64,000 nt of DNA. It comes from Vibrio cortegadensis (GTDB lineage Bacteria > Pseudomonadota > Gammaproteobacteria > Enterobacterales > Vibrionaceae). Both the position numbers and the translations under genes were made by a program. Positions 16,771-25,408 of the stretch are shown here, in pieces; position 1 is the stretch's first letter, and each line of letters begins with the position of its first letter. The notes below the pieces were generated by a model, which was not told where the DNA came from, did not search any database, and worked only from the letters and a program-made list of their open reading frames with translations. The stretch lies in assembly GCF_024347395.1 (NCBI RefSeq), contig NZ_AP025472.1, forward strand, positions 2,046,001 to 2,110,000. Direction: 5' to 3'.

Positions 16771-17781
16771 ATGGATATCCCAAGGTACGTATTTATTGAT
16801 TCTCAGTGTTATATACAAGGTAAGCTCAGTCTTGAAAATACGATGTTTTCTGCATTTAAAGAGCTTTGTGAAGAAGGTAATTTTGATAATATCACAACTG
16901 ATGTTGTCATTAATGAAGTAAAATCATGGATAGAAAAGCAAGCTCAAGATGATGTTTCAAACCTAAGAAAAAGTCCTTTTCTAAGAAAAGATATATTGTC
17001 TACGGGGCAATCTCTAGATGAGTATGAGCAACGACTGAAGGAAGTTGCATTTAAAGAATTTGAACAGTACCTAGATGACTGTCACACTGAAATCATAGAC
17101 ATTAATCGTATTAATGTCTCAGTATTGCTAGATAGCTACTTCAAAGGTTCAGCGCCGTTTGGTAAAAAACACAAAAAAAACGAGTTTCCTGACGCCATTA
17201 ACTTGCATAACCTAATCCAACATATGGACTTGAATGCTATTCCCCATTGTTATGTTGTTTCCCAAGACCGTGACCTAGAGAACTTCTGTAATGAAACTAA
17301 TCATGGGTTACTTCATACACGATCATTGAAGGATGTACTGGATGCTTATAATAGTGGTGAAGTAAAAGTTAGGGAGATTCTTCAAGACTACATTTTCAAG
17401 ATGAACCTTAACGGTTATCTGAACAATCAACTCGCTGAAGTTTTAGAGCAGTTATTGGATTTTAGCGGTTACTATAATGTGGATGTTCATCACACACCTG
17501 ATGCTAGGATCAAAGAGTTCAGTATTTTGTCATTCAGTGATGACTTTGTAGCCATAGGTGCAGAAGTCCACTGCCATTCTGTAGCCTTTGCAGATAAGAA
17601 GAAAGATGTAGGAAACGTAGCAGCCTATAAACTTGATTTAGAGTACGTGTCTTATTGTGAGCTAGAATTTGAAGTCAATACTGATGGTAATATCACATTC
17701 AAGCATGCTGATGTTGAAGGGAGTTACTCTCTTTTACACAATATAACAGTATTGGGTAAAGAAAGCCTCAGTACCATCTAA
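16771..17781 (+). CDS. PIN-domain protein of the DUF4935 type (orphan)
   Basis: The 336-residue protein begins with a PIN-like nuclease domain: FID at residues 8-10 (Asp10), an acidic residue in VVINEVKSW (Glu49), FPDAINLHNL (Asp141) and VVSQDRDLENFC (Asp166, Asp168). These are the places of the metal-binding acids of PIN ribonucleases, and the order fits DUF4935. The C-terminal half (about residues 200-336) is a separate domain of unknown role, rich in beta strands by its pattern. No antitoxin-like small gene lies beside it. It sits alone between umuDC and the SRP RNA gene, a variable place, and looks acquired. RNA cleavage and host defence are possible roles but not shown. Confidence 0.7.
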   Translation: MDIPRYVFIDSQCYIQGKLSLENTMFSAFKELCEEGNFDNITTDVVINEVKSWIEKQAQDDVSNLRKSPFLRKDILSTGQSLDEYEQRLKEVAFKEFEQYLDDCHTEIIDINRINVSVLLDSYFKGSAPFGKKHKKNEFPDAINLHNLIQHMDLNAIPHCYVVSQDRDLENFCNETNHGLLHTRSLKDVLDAYNSGEVKVREILQDYIFKMNLNGYLNNQLAEVLEQLLDFSGYYNVDVHHTPDARIKEFSILSFSDDFVAIGAEVHCHSVAFADKKKDVGNVAAYKLDLEYVSYCELEFEVNTDGNITFKHADVEGSYSLLHNITVLGKESLSTI

Positions 17782-17962
17782 ACACGTTTTGGGGCATTTC
17801 CGAGTTACAGAATATCTACGCTCATTGTGAGCACCAAATAATTCTGTCACGGAAAAAGTATTTAATATTTGAAGTGAGAGTGCACGCATTGGGGGTGTTG
17901 TTGACGATCATGTACAAGGATACGAAAACACCTACTATGTTATTTGACAAACGACAGATAGC

Positions 17963-17990
17963 AAAAAGCCGCTCATAAAAAGCGGCTTTT
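17963..17990 (-). terminator. intrinsic terminator of the SRP RNA gene
   Basis: On the minus strand AAGCCGCT-TTTTATG-AGCGGCTT is followed by T residues, immediately after the 3' end of ffs. Confidence 0.88.
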
Positions 17991-17995
17991 CTAAT

Positions 17996-18103
17996 GGGTG
18001 GAAGCCCCAGCCACATCCCGGCACACACGTCGCCTGCTGCGGCTGCTTCCTTCCGGATCTGACCGAGTTCACAAGTTAGTGTTGCGGGAGGACCAGGGCC
18101 TCC
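17996..18103 (-). ncRNA. ffs: 4.5S signal recognition particle RNA
   Basis: The minus-strand sequence runs GGAGGCCCTGG... to ...CTTCCACCC and contains the universal SRP core GGTCAGATCCGGAAGGAAGC followed by GCAGCAGGC, the helix-8 tetraloop and symmetric loops bound by Ffh. The ends pair (GGAGGCCC with GGGCTTCC). Its 108 nt are close to the 114 nt of E. coli. It directs Ffh to signal sequences of nascent membrane proteins. Confidence 0.97.
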
Positions 18104-18148
18104 ATAGATTCTTTTTCTTAAACGAGCGTCTCGTCAAAGAGTGAGAGG

Positions 18149-18177
18149 ATTATCAAGCATCCCTGACACTAATGCAA
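18149..18177 (-). promoter_or_regulatory. probable promoter of ffs
   Basis: On the minus strand TTGCAT (18172-18177) and GATAAT (18149-18154) are 17 bp apart. Transcription would begin near 18142, giving a leader of about 38 nt to be removed by RNase P, as happens in E. coli. Confidence 0.7.
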
Positions 18178-18244
18178 GCCCCACAAGGTACGAAAGCCAA
18201 CTTTTTAGTTCAAGTGCGCAATAAAACATCGCTTAGTATAATCA

Positions 18245-20383
18245 CTATACATTCGAAGCCATTCCGCCCTCATCGTTCACCACAATTCTAGGGTTAACAA
18301 ACATAAATTCAGTACCTTCGCTATTTTTAGCATCATACATTGAGCGGTCTGTTTTCCTCAGCGCTTCTCTTAAACTGCATTCGCCTTCTCTAGGCAAGTA
18401 GATCCCCATAGAAACTTTTACTGCAAATTCAATCTGTTCTTTTGGCCGTTGAAAGTTAAAACTACCTAAGCGATTGAGCAATTCGAATAGCTTATGTTCG
18501 GGAACTTCTCCAACCAAAATAAATTCATCGCCACCAATTCGGAAACAACGTCCTTGCCACTCTCTTTTAATCAGCTGAGCGTACTCTTGAAGGATAAGAT
18601 CCCCGACATGGTGGCCATAAGTATCATTAATCTGCTTAAACTTATTAATGTCTAAATACACCAATGTTTGAGATGGCTTTAATCCTCTTCGGTAGCGATG
18701 GCGTAAACTGCGCCGATTTCCAAGTTTGGTTAAGCTATCTGTATTCGATTGGGTGTGTAAATAAATCGCCACCAAAAACATAAAGCAAAGTAGGACGATA
18801 AAAACACTTTGCGTTCGACTAGCCAGTTTCTGCTCCGCTTCATGAGTACTTCGCCAATCTGGAGCCTGATCATAGAATCTATTCAGTCTATCAGTATCAA
18901 TAACCTGTAACGCTCTTGAGAAGAAAAACGCTAATTTCTCACCTCTATCCGTTTTTGGGAAACCGAGAGCAACATCGGAACGGAAGAGTTTGTCGATTGA
19001 GTGATCTCTTGTGATCGGAAGCAAACTTTTTTCTTTCAATAAAGCGCTTAACGTAGCGTTATTAAGCGCAATATAGTCAACCTCGGCATCAAGTAATGCA
19101 TCCACTAATTCTCCATCGTTGCGATAGCGAAACAGATATTTTTGAGGTAAAAGTTGAGTCAATAATTCATCGAAAAAATCACCTTTTATGACTCCAATGT
19201 TTTCGGTAATCAGCTCTGATGCGTTTCGGTAAACATCTGGTTTGTAACCTATACGCTTGACTAGCAGGGATTCTGCTGTGTAGTGCGGAGTACTAAAATT
19301 AACTAAAGCTTTACGTGGTTCAGAGATATTCAGTGGAGCAAGCACATCAATTCGATTCATCAGTAAATCTTGGTACATGCTTTCCCATGTCTCTTCTGCG
19401 GAACTGACCAGTTGGCATTGAAACCCTAAAATATCGCATGCTTGGAAAATTGCGTCCGCACTGTTGCCTTTCGCTGAACCATCAGGTTGGTATATAGCAA
19501 AAGGAGTCATATTTTCTAGTTTAACAAGTAAAGGTTTACGAAGATCTAATCCACTATTGAAGACTTCGCGCCTTAGTGCCTGTTGGCGTAAATCGAACTG
19601 ATACTGCTCAACCTTCTCTCTTAAACGTTTCTGTATTTTCTCTGAGTGTAAGTAATCGACAAAATAGGAAAGCTCGGATGCATGAGTGCCTTTCATCGAA
19701 ACGATAGACACAGGCTTAATCGAGATCTTATCGTTCAACATTTTTGCATCGAACCCACGACTCAGCATTGGCTCCAATTGATTTATCGCATCCACAACCC
19801 CCGCCACCGAATGGTTATTCAGCAACGCCAACGCTTGATGGGTGCCGTCATACTCAATCAACTCTATTTGTGGGTAGTTAACCTGAATCAGATCGCCATA
19901 AATTGTATTTTTAGGCACTCCAAGCTTTGAAATGTCGGCCAACTCTGTATCTAGCCGACTATAAAGAAAAGTATATTCTATATTGGTAGGGCGGGAAAAA
20001 TCGAAACGTAGCGAACGAGATTTTGTGTGAGTAATATTCGCGGCGAAGTCACTCTCCCCCACTTCTACCGCTCGTAAAATTGAATCAAAGCTTGGGTAAT
20101 CGACATATTGAATAGAGAGTTCAAACTCTTCAGCGAGGGCGTCAAACAGAATACGTGTGACAATATCATCCGCTTCGGTTGCCACGGAGTAATGCATTTT
20201 GCTTTGTGGAACACTTTCGCTAGCCGTAGCATGAAATACACCACTAAAGCCGATGGAGACCCAAACGACGAACCATAAGATTGGTCGCAGATTTCGAAAT
20301 ATATTCGCCACTAAACATACCCTAAAGATAGTTTTGATGACACCATACTGAATACTCATATGGTATCTTATGCACTTAACCAT
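18245..20383 (-). CDS. membrane diguanylate cyclase with two periplasmic substrate-binding sensor domains
   Basis: This 712-residue inner-membrane protein has an N-terminal hydrophobic anchor (about residues 33-53), two tandem SBP_bac_3-like periplasmic domains (about 60-265 and 275-515), one helix (about 526-544) and a C-terminal GGDEF domain. The active-site motif GGDEF at 617-621 is intact, so it should make c-di-GMP from two GTP. No RxxD inhibitory site is seen five residues before the motif (REWQGRCFRI), so product inhibition is probably weak or different. The two SBP modules suggest sensing of amino acids or other small ligands. It stands alone, 141 bp before ffs on the same strand. The start could be the ATG at 20359. 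Confidence 0.9.
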   Translation of the reverse strand: MVKCIRYHMSIQYGVIKTIFRVCLVANIFRNLRPILWFVVWVSIGFSGVFHATASESVPQSKMHYSVATEADDIVTRILFDALAEEFELSIQYVDYPSFDSILRAVEVGESDFAANITHTKSRSLRFDFSRPTNIEYTFLYSRLDTELADISKLGVPKNTIYGDLIQVNYPQIELIEYDGTHQALALLNNHSVAGVVDAINQLEPMLSRGFDAKMLNDKISIKPVSIVSMKGTHASELSYFVDYLHSEKIQKRLREKVEQYQFDLRQQALRREVFNSGLDLRKPLLVKLENMTPFAIYQPDGSAKGNSADAIFQACDILGFQCQLVSSAEETWESMYQDLLMNRIDVLAPLNISEPRKALVNFSTPHYTAESLLVKRIGYKPDVYRNASELITENIGVIKGDFFDELLTQLLPQKYLFRYRNDGELVDALLDAEVDYIALNNATLSALLKEKSLLPITRDHSIDKLFRSDVALGFPKTDRGEKLAFFFSRALQVIDTDRLNRFYDQAPDWRSTHEAEQKLASRTQSVFIVLLCFMFLVAIYLHTQSNTDSLTKLGNRRSLRHRYRRGLKPSQTLVYLDINKFKQINDTYGHHVGDLILQEYAQLIKREWQGRCFRIGGDEFILVGEVPEHKLFELLNRLGSFNFQRPKEQIEFAVKVSMGIYLPREGECSLREALRKTDRSMYDAKNSEGTEFMFVNPRIVVNDEGGMASNV

Positions 20384-20555
20384 ATATTGAAGATATGTAT
20401 ACGTCTAGACTATTTAATCTCTACTGTTTCCAATCTCTCAATAAATCCAGTTTCTAGGTAATTAAAGCTTTCTAAGTAATTAGAACTTTATGGCTCAAGC
20501 TTTAATTACTTCTTTTTCTAGACCCGTACCCTGCCAAAATCAAGGCGTGACGAGA

Positions 20556-21311
20556 TCAAAGCTCGCTAGGCTCTTCATCTGAACGAATAATATAATCGGT
20601 CATCCAAGCGGTTCCTAGTAAGCATAACCAGACAACAAATACCGGATTAGGGACATCCACATTCGGGGAGATAATTAATGCAGCAAAACCGACCGTCGGT
20701 AGCGTCCAGCAGAGAAGTTGGTTCCACTTGAATTTTGTTGCTTTTGTCAGCATTTCCATTGAGGCAATGATCCCCACAATACAGAGGGAAACCAATGCGG
20801 CATGAGATAAACCCGCCGCCCACAACGGAATAATTAACCCCAAAGACCACCAGCTGTGCCGACTGACAATTTTTCGGTTTTCACTTTTCCAATAATTCGC
20901 TACCCACCATATGGCAACAACGACGAGTGTTTGGATGATCGTAACCCACGGTGTTCCGTCCAGCTTGCCTGCATTTTGTGTCACCATGATCCCGACTTGA
21001 AGAGTCAACACCACCAAACTTGCCGTCAGTAATATTCCCAACGAACTTCGCTTCGAAAATGCCACCATTAATAGAGGGAACAGGACCCAAACACTGACAG
21101 AAAGTGTAATTGACTGCATTGGAAGTGTGAGCCCGTAAATCGTCATCGCGGCGAGAAATACTACCCCTGCGACTCCACCTTGAGGTAAAACCCATAAAGC
21201 AGGGATAATTAAAGCGATAACAGGAATGTCTCCAGCGCTTAAGCTAATGGCAAGCGCACAAACAATCGCTAATATTGTTGTGATCAAGAACTGAATTGTT
21301 GAAAATACCAT
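20556..21311 (-). CDS. hypothetical multi-pass membrane protein
   Basis: The 251-residue inner-membrane protein has about seven to nine hydrophobic helices and almost no hydrophilic domains. I recognise no transporter motif and would not assign a function. ATG at 21311 is chosen over an upstream ATG at 21329 because AGGAGG lies 4-5 bases before it. It is divergent from the alkyltransferase-like gene with a very short gap (49 bp), so the two promoters overlap or abut. It resembles conserved vibrio membrane proteins of unknown role. Confidence 0.75.
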   Translation of the reverse strand: MVFSTIQFLITTILAIVCALAISLSAGDIPVIALIIPALWVLPQGGVAGVVFLAAMTIYGLTLPMQSITLSVSVWVLFPLLMVAFSKRSSLGILLTASLVVLTLQVGIMVTQNAGKLDGTPWVTIIQTLVVVAIWWVANYWKSENRKIVSRHSWWSLGLIIPLWAAGLSHAALVSLCIVGIIASMEMLTKATKFKWNQLLCWTLPTVGFAALIISPNVDVPNPVFVVWLCLLGTAWMTDYIIRSDEEPSEL

Positions 21312-21360
21312 AGCTCCTCCTTCTACCAATCCGTGGCAACTTGAACTAGGAATTTTTATT

Positions 21361-21663
21361 ATGGATCATTTTTTACCGCAAGTCTTTGCTGTAATTCACC
21401 AAATTCCCTTTGGGAAAGTCACCACTTATGGAGAAGTGGCCCGTTTTGCTGGTTTCCCTGGCTATGCTCGGCATGTAGGTAAAGCACTCGGGAATCTTCC
21501 TGAAGGCAGTAAATTACCTTGGTTTAGGGTCATAAACAGTAAAGGAGAAATCTCATTGAAGGGTGAAGCGTTTGAACGGCAAAAAAGCCAATTGCAAGCG
21601 GAAGGAATTGAGGTGAGCTCGATAGGAAAAATAAAGCTAAGATTATACAAATGGCAGCCTTGA
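21361..21663 (+). CDS. ybaZ: alkyltransferase-like protein (ATL, YbaZ type)
   Basis: ATLs bind O6-alkylguanine and hand the lesion to nucleotide excision repair. This 100-residue protein matches the DNA-binding half of MGMT: FGKVTTYGEVARFAG, then YARHVGKALGNLP, then the active-site place reads LPWFRVINSKGEI. The alkyl-acceptor Cys of PCHRV is Trp, so it cannot transfer alkyl groups. Most ATLs read PWHRV; here the His is Phe. An inverted repeat (21651-21659 and 21666-21674) flanks the stop codon. ybaZ, ybaY and tesB are also neighbours in E. coli, which supports orthology. Confidence 0.9.
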   Translation: MDHFLPQVFAVIHQIPFGKVTTYGEVARFAGFPGYARHVGKALGNLPEGSKLPWFRVINSKGEISLKGEAFERQKSQLQAEGIEVSSIGKIKLRLYKWQP

Positions 21664-21719
21664 TTGGCTGCCATTGATGAAAATGAATCGATTAATGTCG
21701 AACAAATTGCGTTCTAACT

Positions 21720-22151
21720 TTAGTTACGAATACCTTTAAGCATTAAAGCAACGTGTTGTGTTTGGTTATTATCAGTGATTACAGGGGTAACCGTATCGGT
21801 AATAAAACGTAACTTACCGTCCACTTCAATTTTTGCACGAACATTGTAAGTATGATTACTTTGAATTTTTCTGCTGTCATAATCGAGCTGGAAATCTAAA
21901 GGAATTTGCTTGCTGTTTGTTTCAAAGCGATGTTTCGCTATCACTTTAGCAGGCGCATCAGCTAATGAAATATCTTCTAAAATAACGGTCACTAACGCAC
22001 CCGGTTGTAATGCAATACGCTCACGATATGCCACACTACCAGTAATCGTTTGTACGGCACTGGTTTCTAACTCAGGTTGTGGCGAAGTCTGACAGCCAAA
22101 TAATGCGCCACCGAAGATAACAGATATAACAAGTAAAAGTGCCTTTTTCAT
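21720..22151 (-). CDS. ybaY: YbaY family lipoprotein
   Basis: The 143-residue protein has a lipoprotein signal peptide (MKKALLLVISVIFGGALFGC, lipobox LFGC, Cys20 lipidated). The residue after Cys is Gln, so outer-membrane sorting is expected. The rest is a beta-sandwich YbaY-like domain: TGSVAYRERIALQPGALV, LDYDSRKIQ and YNVRAKIEV. Its exact role is unknown; it is a glycoprotein-polysaccharide-like envelope lipoprotein in E. coli. It lies between ybaZ and tesB as in E. coli. Confidence 0.9.
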   Translation of the reverse strand: MKKALLLVISVIFGGALFGCQTSPQPELETSAVQTITGSVAYRERIALQPGALVTVILEDISLADAPAKVIAKHRFETNSKQIPLDFQLDYDSRKIQSNHTYNVRAKIEVDGKLRFITDTVTPVITDNNQTQHVALMLKGIRN

Positions 22152-22319
22152 GAATACTCTCTTAACGTATTGAATTCAGGATATATATTGTAATGAGCGT
22201 AATTATAGATAGGCTTTGTCACTATGTCTTGAATGTTTGTAACTTATTGACAGAACTTTGACTGAACCATTAATTCACAAATTTTAAGCTCTTTGAAAGC
22301 TTCTATTAAGGTATATAAA

Positions 22320-23180
22320 ATGAGTAAACCACTTAAAGAGTTACTAAGCTTACTGCAACTCGAAAAGCTAGAAGAAGGGCTATTTAGAGGCCAGAGCGAA
22401 AACTTAGGCTTACCACAAGTCTATGGGGGACAAGTTCTTGGTCAGGCACTTTCTGCCTCGCGCTATACTGTAGAGGATGACCGTTCTGTTCACTCATTCC
22501 ACAGCTACTTTCTTTACCCTGGCGATCCGGAAAAACCTATCATTTACGATGTGGAAAACTTAAGGGATGGGCGAAGCTTCAGCACTCGCCGAGTGAAAGC
22601 GATTCAAAACGGACGTCCTATTTTTTATCTCACTGCTTCTTATCATGGTAACGAACCAGGATTCGAACACCAAAATACGATGCCAGAGGTTCCCGGCCCT
22701 GAAAACTTTGCGTCTGAATCTGAGCTTGCTAGCCATATTGCTGAATTCTTACCTGAAAAATTACGTAAGACATTCTGTGGTGAAAAACCGATCGAAATGC
22801 GCCCAGTCACTATCGTCAACCCACTTGCTCCAAAGAAAACAGAGCCAAAGCAGTACTTATGGATCAAAGCCAATGGTGAGATGCCCGATAACCATTTAAT
22901 TCATCAATACCTGCTGGCTTATGCGTCTGACTGGGGATTTCTGGTCACGGCATTGCATCCGCATGAAGTATCACTGATGACGCCAAAATTCCAAGTGGCT
23001 ACCATCGACCACTCCATTTGGTTCCATCGCCCATTTAAGCTCGATGAATGGTTGCTATACGCCATTGAGAGCCCGACGGCAAGTAACAACCGTGGACTGG
23101 TACGTGGTGAGATTTACAATCGCCAAGGTGATTTAGTGGCAACCGCCGTGCAAGAAGGGGTGATGCGTTTTACGAAATAA
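22320..23180 (+). CDS. tesB: acyl-CoA thioesterase II
   Basis: TesB hydrolyses medium- and long-chain acyl-CoA in the cytosol. The 286-residue product equals E. coli TesB in length and has two hot-dog folds: YGGQVLGQALSASRYTV with HSFHSYFLYPGDPEKP in the first, and LHPHEVSLMTPKFQVATIDH with FHRPFKLDEWLLY in the second (catalytic Asp in ATIDHSIWFH). The frame is open from 22293, but the ATG at 22320 follows AAGG and fits the family start MSKPLKELL. It is monocistronic. Confidence 0.95.
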   Translation: MSKPLKELLSLLQLEKLEEGLFRGQSENLGLPQVYGGQVLGQALSASRYTVEDDRSVHSFHSYFLYPGDPEKPIIYDVENLRDGRSFSTRRVKAIQNGRPIFYLTASYHGNEPGFEHQNTMPEVPGPENFASESELASHIAEFLPEKLRKTFCGEKPIEMRPVTIVNPLAPKKTEPKQYLWIKANGEMPDNHLIHQYLLAYASDWGFLVTALHPHEVSLMTPKFQVATIDHSIWFHRPFKLDEWLLYAIESPTASNNRGLVRGEIYNRQGDLVATAVQEGVMRFTK

Positions 23181-23245
23181 TGCAAATGATTGACGCTATA
23201 TTTTTAATTCCTTTCATACGGCGCAAACCACATTCTTTGTGAAGA

Positions 23246-23704
23246 TTAAATGGGGAGCGCCGTTGTGTATTTCAGCGGCTCCATCGCAAAAGTCGAGGTG
23301 ACATTTGAGATGCCATCTACACTGTTCACTAATCGCTTGTAAAACTTATCAAAGCATTTCATATCTTTAACGAGAACCTTGAGCATGTAGTCATACTCCC
23401 CTGCCATGCGATAAAACTCCATCACCTCTGGAAAAAGCGTCACCGTATCAACAAATTGGCTGTACCATTCATGTGAGTGATTACTGGTCTTAACCATTAC
23501 GAAAGCGGTAAAAGACAAGCCAAGCTTTTCAGGGTTCAGCAACGCCACTCGCTTTTCAATGATCCCTTTATCTTCCAATCGTTTAAGCCGTTTCCAACAA
23601 GGTGTGGTGGTTAAATTCACCGCCTCAGCCAAATCATTTAATGACAAAGTGCTATCAACTTGCAGCATTGAGAGAATTTTCTTATCAACGTTATCAAGAT
23701 CCAT
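23246..23704 (-). CDS. decR: Lrp/AsnC family regulator DecR (cysteine detoxification regulator)
   Basis: In E. coli DecR (YbaO) activates a cysteine desulfidase operon when L-cysteine is high. This 152-residue protein matches it closely along its length: SLNDLAEAVNLTTTPCWKRL is the HTH, RMAGEYDYMLKV and FYKRLVNSVDGISNVTSTFA the ligand-binding RAM domain. It is divergent from the PLP-enzyme gene at 23827 with 122 bp between them, so that enzyme is the likely target. Lrp family proteins form octamers around DNA and sense amino acids. Confidence 0.92.
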   Translation of the reverse strand: MDLDNVDKKILSMLQVDSTLSLNDLAEAVNLTTTPCWKRLKRLEDKGIIEKRVALLNPEKLGLSFTAFVMVKTSNHSHEWYSQFVDTVTLFPEVMEFYRMAGEYDYMLKVLVKDMKCFDKFYKRLVNSVDGISNVTSTFAMEPLKYTTALPI

Positions 23705-23826
23705 TTCATCAAAAACCTTTCACAGAGAAATATATTCTCCTTTTTACCAGAATCAGAGTCTTTTTTGTGAAGTTTTTCTCCCAATTTGTAGGTAAATTAA
23801 TCTTATACCAAGTTAGGAGATAGCCC

Positions 23827-24894
23827 ATGTGTACTGATCACCAATGGATAAACAATGCAATTCGCAAATTAGAAGCCGATTTTCAACGCTCTGCGGACAC
23901 TCATCTTATTAAGCTTGAACTTCCTAGTATTGAAGGAGTGGATGTCTACCTAAAAGATGAAAGCACCCATCCCACTGGTTCATTGAAACACCGTTTGGCT
24001 CGCTCTCTCTTCTTATACGCGATCAGTAACGGTTGGATTGGGCCAGAGACGACGGTTATTGAATCATCGTCTGGTAGCACTGCGGTATCTGAAGCTTATT
24101 TTGCCCGTCTTCTTGGCTTACCTTTTATCGCAGTGATGCCTAAATGCACCGCACGTAAGAAAATCGAACAAATTGAATTCTATGGCGGTACTGCCCACTT
24201 AGTGAATCGAACCGATGAGATCTATCAGGAATCTCGCCGTTTAGCCGATGAATTAAACGGCCATTATATGGATCAGTTTACTTACGCTGAACGCGCAACA
24301 GATTGGCGCGGAAACAATAACATTGCCAATTCAATCTTTAGCCAAATGAAACTGGAAGATCACCCAGAACCGACTTGGATTGTAATGAGCCCCGGAACAG
24401 GAGGGACATCAGCAACGATTGGCCGTTTCATTCGCTACCAAAAATACAACACCAAGCTATGCGTGGTTGACCCTGAAAACTCTGTTTTCCACGACTATTA
24501 TCGTACTCGCAATACCAACCTCACCGGAGATTGCGGCAGTAAAATTGAAGGCATCGGCAGGCCACGAGTCGAACCGAGTTTCATCCCAGGCGTGATTGAT
24601 GAAATGCAGACGATCCCAGATGCCGCGAGTGTGGCTACCGCTCACTGGTTAGAAAAAGTGTTGGGACGAAAAGTGGGGGCATCGACAGGTACTAACTTAT
24701 ATGGCGTTCTGCAATTGGCGGCTAAAATGAAAGCCAAAGGGGAAACGGGGTCCATTGTTACGCTGTTATGTGACAGTGGCGAGCGCTACTTAGATACTTA
24801 TTACAACCCTGAGTGGGTCGCGAATAATATTGGTGATCTTCAACCTTACTTGGAACGTTTAGAAGCATTTGAGTCGACGGGTTATATTGAGTAG
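23827..24894 (+). CDS. PLP-dependent cysteine synthase-family enzyme (likely cysteine-degrading)
   Basis: The 355-residue enzyme belongs to the beta-replacing PLP fold type II. Lys54 in PTGSLKHRLA is the PLP lysine, SSSGSTAVSEAYFARLLG the substrate loop, and PGTGGTSATIGRF the phosphate-binding loop. Family members labelled cysteine synthase often act in reverse on cysteine (desulfhydrase). The divergent decR gene, whose E. coli homologue controls cysteine desulfidation, supports a cysteine-degrading role, but no cyuP-type transporter is here. The start at ATG 23827 follows AGGAGA at good spacing. The exact reaction is uncertain. Confidence 0.85.
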   Translation: MCTDHQWINNAIRKLEADFQRSADTHLIKLELPSIEGVDVYLKDESTHPTGSLKHRLARSLFLYAISNGWIGPETTVIESSSGSTAVSEAYFARLLGLPFIAVMPKCTARKKIEQIEFYGGTAHLVNRTDEIYQESRRLADELNGHYMDQFTYAERATDWRGNNNIANSIFSQMKLEDHPEPTWIVMSPGTGGTSATIGRFIRYQKYNTKLCVVDPENSVFHDYYRTRNTNLTGDCGSKIEGIGRPRVEPSFIPGVIDEMQTIPDAASVATAHWLEKVLGRKVGASTGTNLYGVLQLAAKMKAKGETGSIVTLLCDSGERYLDTYYNPEWVANNIGDLQPYLERLEAFESTGYIE

Positions 24895-24952
24895 CCGTTT
24901 ATATTGAGCAGCCGTTAGCGCCCGCTCTATCTCATCCTAAAATACGTTGATT

Positions 24953-25006
24953 AAAAAAGCCTACAGACACTTTCAATTTGAAAGAACAATGTGCTGTAGG
25001 CTTTTA
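24953..25006 (+). terminator. bidirectional terminator
   Basis: AAAAAAGCCTACAG (24953-24966) pairs with CTGTAGGCTTTTA (24994-25006) around a 27-nt loop that contains a smaller stem. It serves the PLP gene on the plus strand and the DUF1244 gene on the minus strand. Confidence 0.75.
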
Positions 25007-25036
25007 TCTAATGACGTTTACTGATGTCTGATTTAA

Positions 25037-25351
25037 CTACTTCTGTTTTGCGTCAAAGGCAGCAAGTTGCTCTGGCGTTGCTTTGGGCTGATGATTCTGC
25101 TTCCACTCATCATAAGTCATGCCATACACTCGTTCACGGGCATCATCAATATCGAGATCCAATCCTTGGGTTTCAGCTTCTGCCTTATACCATTTACTAA
25201 AACAGTTACGACAAAAACCCGCTAAGATCATCAGATCGATATTTTGAACATCTTTATTATCATCTAAATGCGCCAGTAAGCGTCGAAATGCTGCTGCATC
25301 TAGTTTGTCTTGTTGCTCTTGAGTCAGATTTTTATATTTAAAATCAGCCAC
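25037..25351 (-). CDS. DUF1244 family protein
   Basis: The 104-residue protein has the DUF1244 pattern: AAFRRLLAHLDDN, then MILAGFCRNCFSKWYKAE and the Tyr-Asp-Glu-Trp motif YDEWK. Two cysteines in GFCRNCFSKW could bind metal or form a disulfide. It is soluble with no signal peptide. No biochemical role is known for the family. It lies 57 bp downstream of the RND gene on the same strand and is separated from other genes by the terminator at 24953-25006, so it may be the last gene of that unit. Confidence 0.85.
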   Translation of the reverse strand: MADFKYKNLTQEQQDKLDAAAFRRLLAHLDDNKDVQNIDLMILAGFCRNCFSKWYKAEAETQGLDLDIDDARERVYGMTYDEWKQNHQPKATPEQLAAFDAKQK

Positions 25352-25408
25352 TTTACTTTCCTTTTCTTCTTAGTATTTATGCTTGTATGTTAGCACTCTT
25401 TACTTCAT

